This document shows positions 60,501 to 64,000 of a DNA stretch of 64,000 bases, in pieces; positions within the stretch are counted from its first letter, which is position 1; every line of letters begins with the position of its first letter. The position numbers were made by a program, and so were the translations under genes. Source of the stretch: Brachypodius melanocephalos (taxonomy: Eukaryota; Chordata; Aves; Passeriformes; Pycnonotidae); assembly GCA_013398615.1 (NCBI GenBank), contig VZSR01003806.1:1007393-1071392 (forward strand). Reading direction: 5' to 3'. The notes under the pieces were generated by a model. That model searched no databases. It saw only the letters and a list, made by a program, of their open reading frames with translations, and was not told the DNA's origin.

Positions 60501-63500
60501 GCAATTTACTCTTACATTACATTGACACATGGTAATAGGAATCTGTATGGACCTGTCAGGATGGGTATGTTGCACAAAAAACCCCTTTTGATTAATGTTT
60601 GTGACAAAGAAGCAGGTCTAGTACTCAAGTCCTCATCCCTCTGGATATCACAGCTATATCCAAACTAAGCATAATTCACCTCAATTTTCACATTACAGGT
60701 GCCATGGGCTACTAGTTTCAATGAAGTCTTAGCTGCTTATGCTACAGAACTTTAGGTTAAAGAGGGAAAAAATTGTCTGCAAAGGTGCCTCATTTCATAG
60801 ACACACTGAAAAGACAAAATGGGTGTGAACAAAAAGTACAAATAATTGGAAAGAATAAGATTTCCACTTGTGATTGCAGACTGTATCATCTCTGAGGCTG
60901 AGCTCATGTTCTTCAGTGAAGTGCAGCCTTTCCCCCGTGGTGAACAGGGAGCAGGCAGTGTGCACATTGACACAACACAACTTCCCTCTCACTGGCAGAT
61001 TCCAATATGCTCTTCCCAACTTGCATTGCATATGGCCACGAATGTTTATGTGGCTACAGAAGCAAAAGTTCTGTATTCTAGTAAGTTAAACAGGGAGGTT
61101 CCCTCCCAGGTTAATTCAAAACAAGTCTGTCTCATACTGGGCAGGAGGCAAAGAGAGGGCAACTTGTATTGTCAGAACTCTTCACTGAGTTGATCAAATG
61201 GTTTTTTTGGGGTTTGTTTGTTTGTTTTTCCCTGAAAAGTCAAGCGGTAACTGAGTGTTAGATTAATGTAATTTATAGAATATTGGTAGGAATGATGAGA
61301 TCACTTATGATGGTTGAGTTAGACTGACATGTGACATACCTGAAACAACTTCTGTTATATTAACAAGCAGAAATTCATTGCTATTTCCATATCCTTACAC
61401 AGACTTCAAAATATGTGTCTATATGCAGAACATTTCTACTGGAAATGACCATCTGAAACTATAACACTACATCAAGATAGTCCCAATGTAGACCCATCTT
61501 ACTACTTTCTATTTAAAAACTTCACCTCTTCTCCCTATATGTAGTTTCTGCAAAGTTTCTGCTGTAAAATTTTCATTCTGATGTTTTATTTCTTCAGAGA
61601 GTAGTTGTGAATCAATAGCTGAGTGGCCAATCAGTGCTAAATCTTGGATTGGTGTCTTCACTGTCATCAACTTCTTTCTAGCTATAAAATGCAATACTTT
61701 AACTTACAGAGATTTTGAAATATTTTATTAAAAAGTACCACAGCAGAATCAGAACCTTGCTTGTATGTTATATATGGGCATATTCAATCTAAACTTAGAC
61801 CCATAAGGAATTGAGACACGTAGAAGCCTTAGGTTTTTTGCTACTGAATTCTAAATGGCACACCATAGCCTTCTGAATGTTGGCTGGAAAAATCTAGGGG
61901 ACATTACTCCTGAGTGGTTATAGGCTTCTGTCCCATGCAATAACTTCATTCAGCCCTTCTGTTTTGTTTTTGATAATGGTCATATGTGAAGCCTCCATTT
62001 CCTAGAACATTTTTTATTTTTGACTTATTTGTCCCTGATGACCTCAGTTGACTTCATCTTGATGTCTTAATATCCAAGAAAAAGTGTTTATAACCAGTGC
62101 TCATTTGACCATATTCCTTTCAAGGTGCCTAAGTAATAGCTACCTGTAAAGACACATCTCTGTATACCTAGAAATCTTACATAAACTGAATTAAAATGAA
62201 TTTTTATTTCAATTTTGTACAAAAATCTATAAAACTTTATTGTTTTTATAAGCCTATTATAATTAGTTTTAGATATCTTTAGGGTTGAACCACATCTAAT
62301 ATATAGTGTCTATGTATAGTGAAGAAATTACTTTAATCTTAACATTCATATTCCTTCTCCTGGTTACTTCTCTTGTCAGAGATATTGAAAAGACAAAGGA
62401 GGTAAAGATGCTTGCTGTAAGCAATTGCATGGTTCATTAGTTAAAATGAGTGTTTAAATAGATAAATGATGCCCCTTCAGATTATAAACACAAGGGCTAA
62501 ATTAGTAAAAAGGAAAAGTCAGCACAGTTGTTTTACGATGACTAGTTGGGTGTTCAACTCCTAACTGAAACATAAAACTGAAAATCTTTTAAAGTGCTGC
62601 ATCATATAATTAAATTTGGTTGTTACAACATCAGATACGTTACACTATGATACATGTCTGATATTTACATTTACATTTATATTGAAACATGTTGGAATGA
62701 ATAACATATTACGTATATTTAGGGAACTTAGGAAATAACACTGAAATAGATCAAAATTTATGCCTGCCTTCTGTTGCTTCTCTTGCACACAAAGAGTAGA
62801 AAGCCAGTACACAGCTGGCTATAAAAACACACAAGCACTTGGCATTTATAAAGAAATTAATTCTAATATTTTGAGCTATGTTCTTGTTGCAAAAAGACTT
62901 TGAGTTTTGATCAAACTCTCTGTTTCTTCACTTATTCTTCTTCAGATCTTCATCTATATTCATGTAATCATAAATCAAAGTGGGCCTGTAAATCACTTAA
63001 TTACTTTTCCAATTTTTTTTTCTTTAAATGTGTATTTTGAATGGCAGGAGGTTAAAAATTTTAGCTTGTAATTAGGTAGGTATGTTGCTACACCTCTTTG
63101 TGAATGTTAGTATGGCATTGATTCCAACTCTACTTTTACTGAGAGGCTACACAGACTGAAGTTAGAGTAATCTAGTCTTCTGTGAGGACCCAATCAAAAT
63201 ACTTCACACAGTGGTACAATTTCTTTTCCTGAAATTAAAAATTGAGAACAAACTATGGACAGCCTTAGAGGCCTTTATGATTTTAATGATACAAAGATGC
63301 CCTTGCACAACTGTTGATATGCCATTCTCATTCTGACATGTAAGTGGACTTCTCCTCGGTTCCCTCTTAACAACTGAACAGGACAGAAACCAATGAAACA
63401 GATGGTGATCGTCCCTTTTTTCTGCAGGAGCTTGCACAACACCATCAAACCAGCAGGAAATAGCAGAATGGCTCTTCCAGTGGAAGATTGCCCTTGAAAT

Positions 63501-64000
63501 GCAAAGATCCTGCCTAATTTTCAGGAAGTGTTCCATTTTGAGAGGTGTTGTACCTCTGTTCTAGCTTTTCAGAACAAGTCTGTTGGATGAGCTGTTGTAG
63601 ACACTGAGCACCAAGAGCTATATAGAAATACTGTTAGGAGAGTGGCAAACAGACTACAGTTTTTAAATCAGAGAAGTGATTTGCCACCAAATGAAGTGAT
63701 GGGCTGAGTGAGATCCAAAAATATCTCTGCTCTGGACTGAGAACTATTCAACATTTTTGGAACCAGCCTGAGGAAGAAACATGTACAATTTAATTGCATA
63801 TTGCATTAAAGTAGCTGTAAGACCAGGATATAATGGTATAAGCATAAACAACAGGAATGATCTGAAGGAAAATAAACTCTCTGAACAAATAGGATGGCAG
63901 TCAGAAAAGCAGTGACAAACTTTTTTACTTTTATATAAATTGTGACCCTTGCATGTGTACTACATATTTCAGGAGAGACCAGCTAGAAAGTGTTATCCTA

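Larger units (their letters stand above)
42194..64000 (+). other. CSMD1: CSMD1 intron downstream of the exon (3' end outside window)
   Basis: The next coding part should be the first Sushi domain, with its spaced cysteines and Trp-Pro-Cys-type ending. No such translation with splice sites is visible up to the window end, so the intron is at least 21.8 kb. It holds most of the LTR material in the window and several G/T-rich low-complexity tracts. Confidence 0.8.
56494..64000. other. Intronic DNA, no gene seen
   Basis: AT-rich sequence with large T/G-rich tracts at 57009-57185 and 57488-57518, T-rich DNA at about 58285-58445, and a small G/T patch near 61201-61231. Short frames (for example 115 codons at 60846-61193 and 110 codons minus at 63204-63536) show no domain, and none fits the Sushi exon expected next in CSMD1. 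Confidence 0.6.

Noticed and set aside
1..64000. tRNA, rRNA, snoRNA or microRNA genes
   Set aside because: No cloverleaf, box C/D or H/ACA pattern, or convincing 60-90-nt precursor hairpin was seen by eye; a covariance-model scan was not possible.

Overview
The window looks like nuclear DNA from a bird, sampled inside one very large gene. The evidence is AT-rich, gene-poor sequence; many 5'-truncated CR1 retrotransposon tails carrying the typical TCATAGAAT-type 3' end; solo endogenous-retrovirus LTRs, one close to a family widespread in birds; and one short exon with proper splice sites. Nothing prokaryotic is present: no operon, CRISPR array, IS element or long intact ORF.

Gene content: the only host coding sequence I can support is a 113-nt exon at 42081-42193 (+). 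It encodes the C-terminal half of the first CUB domain of CSMD1 (CUB and Sushi multiple domains 1). The rest of the window is the two flanking CSMD1 introns, at least 42 kb upstream and 21.8 kb downstream, both running off the window.

Layout: 1-8.2 kb is unique intron with a diverged local duplication (about 1.27 and 2.88 kb). CR1 copies lie at 8.25-8.89, 24.71-25.31, 32.49-32.85, 35.24-35.59, 47.28-47.40 and 53.72-55.53 kb, all on the minus strand. One CR1 tail is on the plus strand at 55.53-55.83 kb. Three LTRs, all minus strand, lie at 49.54-50.12, 54.27-54.94 and about 55.83-56.49 kb. The second is inserted in a CR1 with a 6-bp target duplication. GC-richer islands of unknown origin lie at about 16.1-16.5, 19.9-20.5 and 37.3-37.9 kb. 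A further one at 38.6-39.2 kb contains a 20-bp minisatellite. A 15-base N gap sits in a poly(A) run at 35.68 kb. Many short A/C-rich or G/T-rich low-complexity tracts are scattered through the introns.

The ORFs of 60-169 codons in the window are chance ORFs, low-complexity artefacts, or pieces of CR1 and LTR sequence. I see no new biological system. The points most worth a second look are an exact 47-bp duplication at the broken end of a CR1 (29.8 and 32.9 kb), the nested transposon cluster at 53.7-56.5 kb, and a Trp-to-Cys change in the CSMD1 exon.
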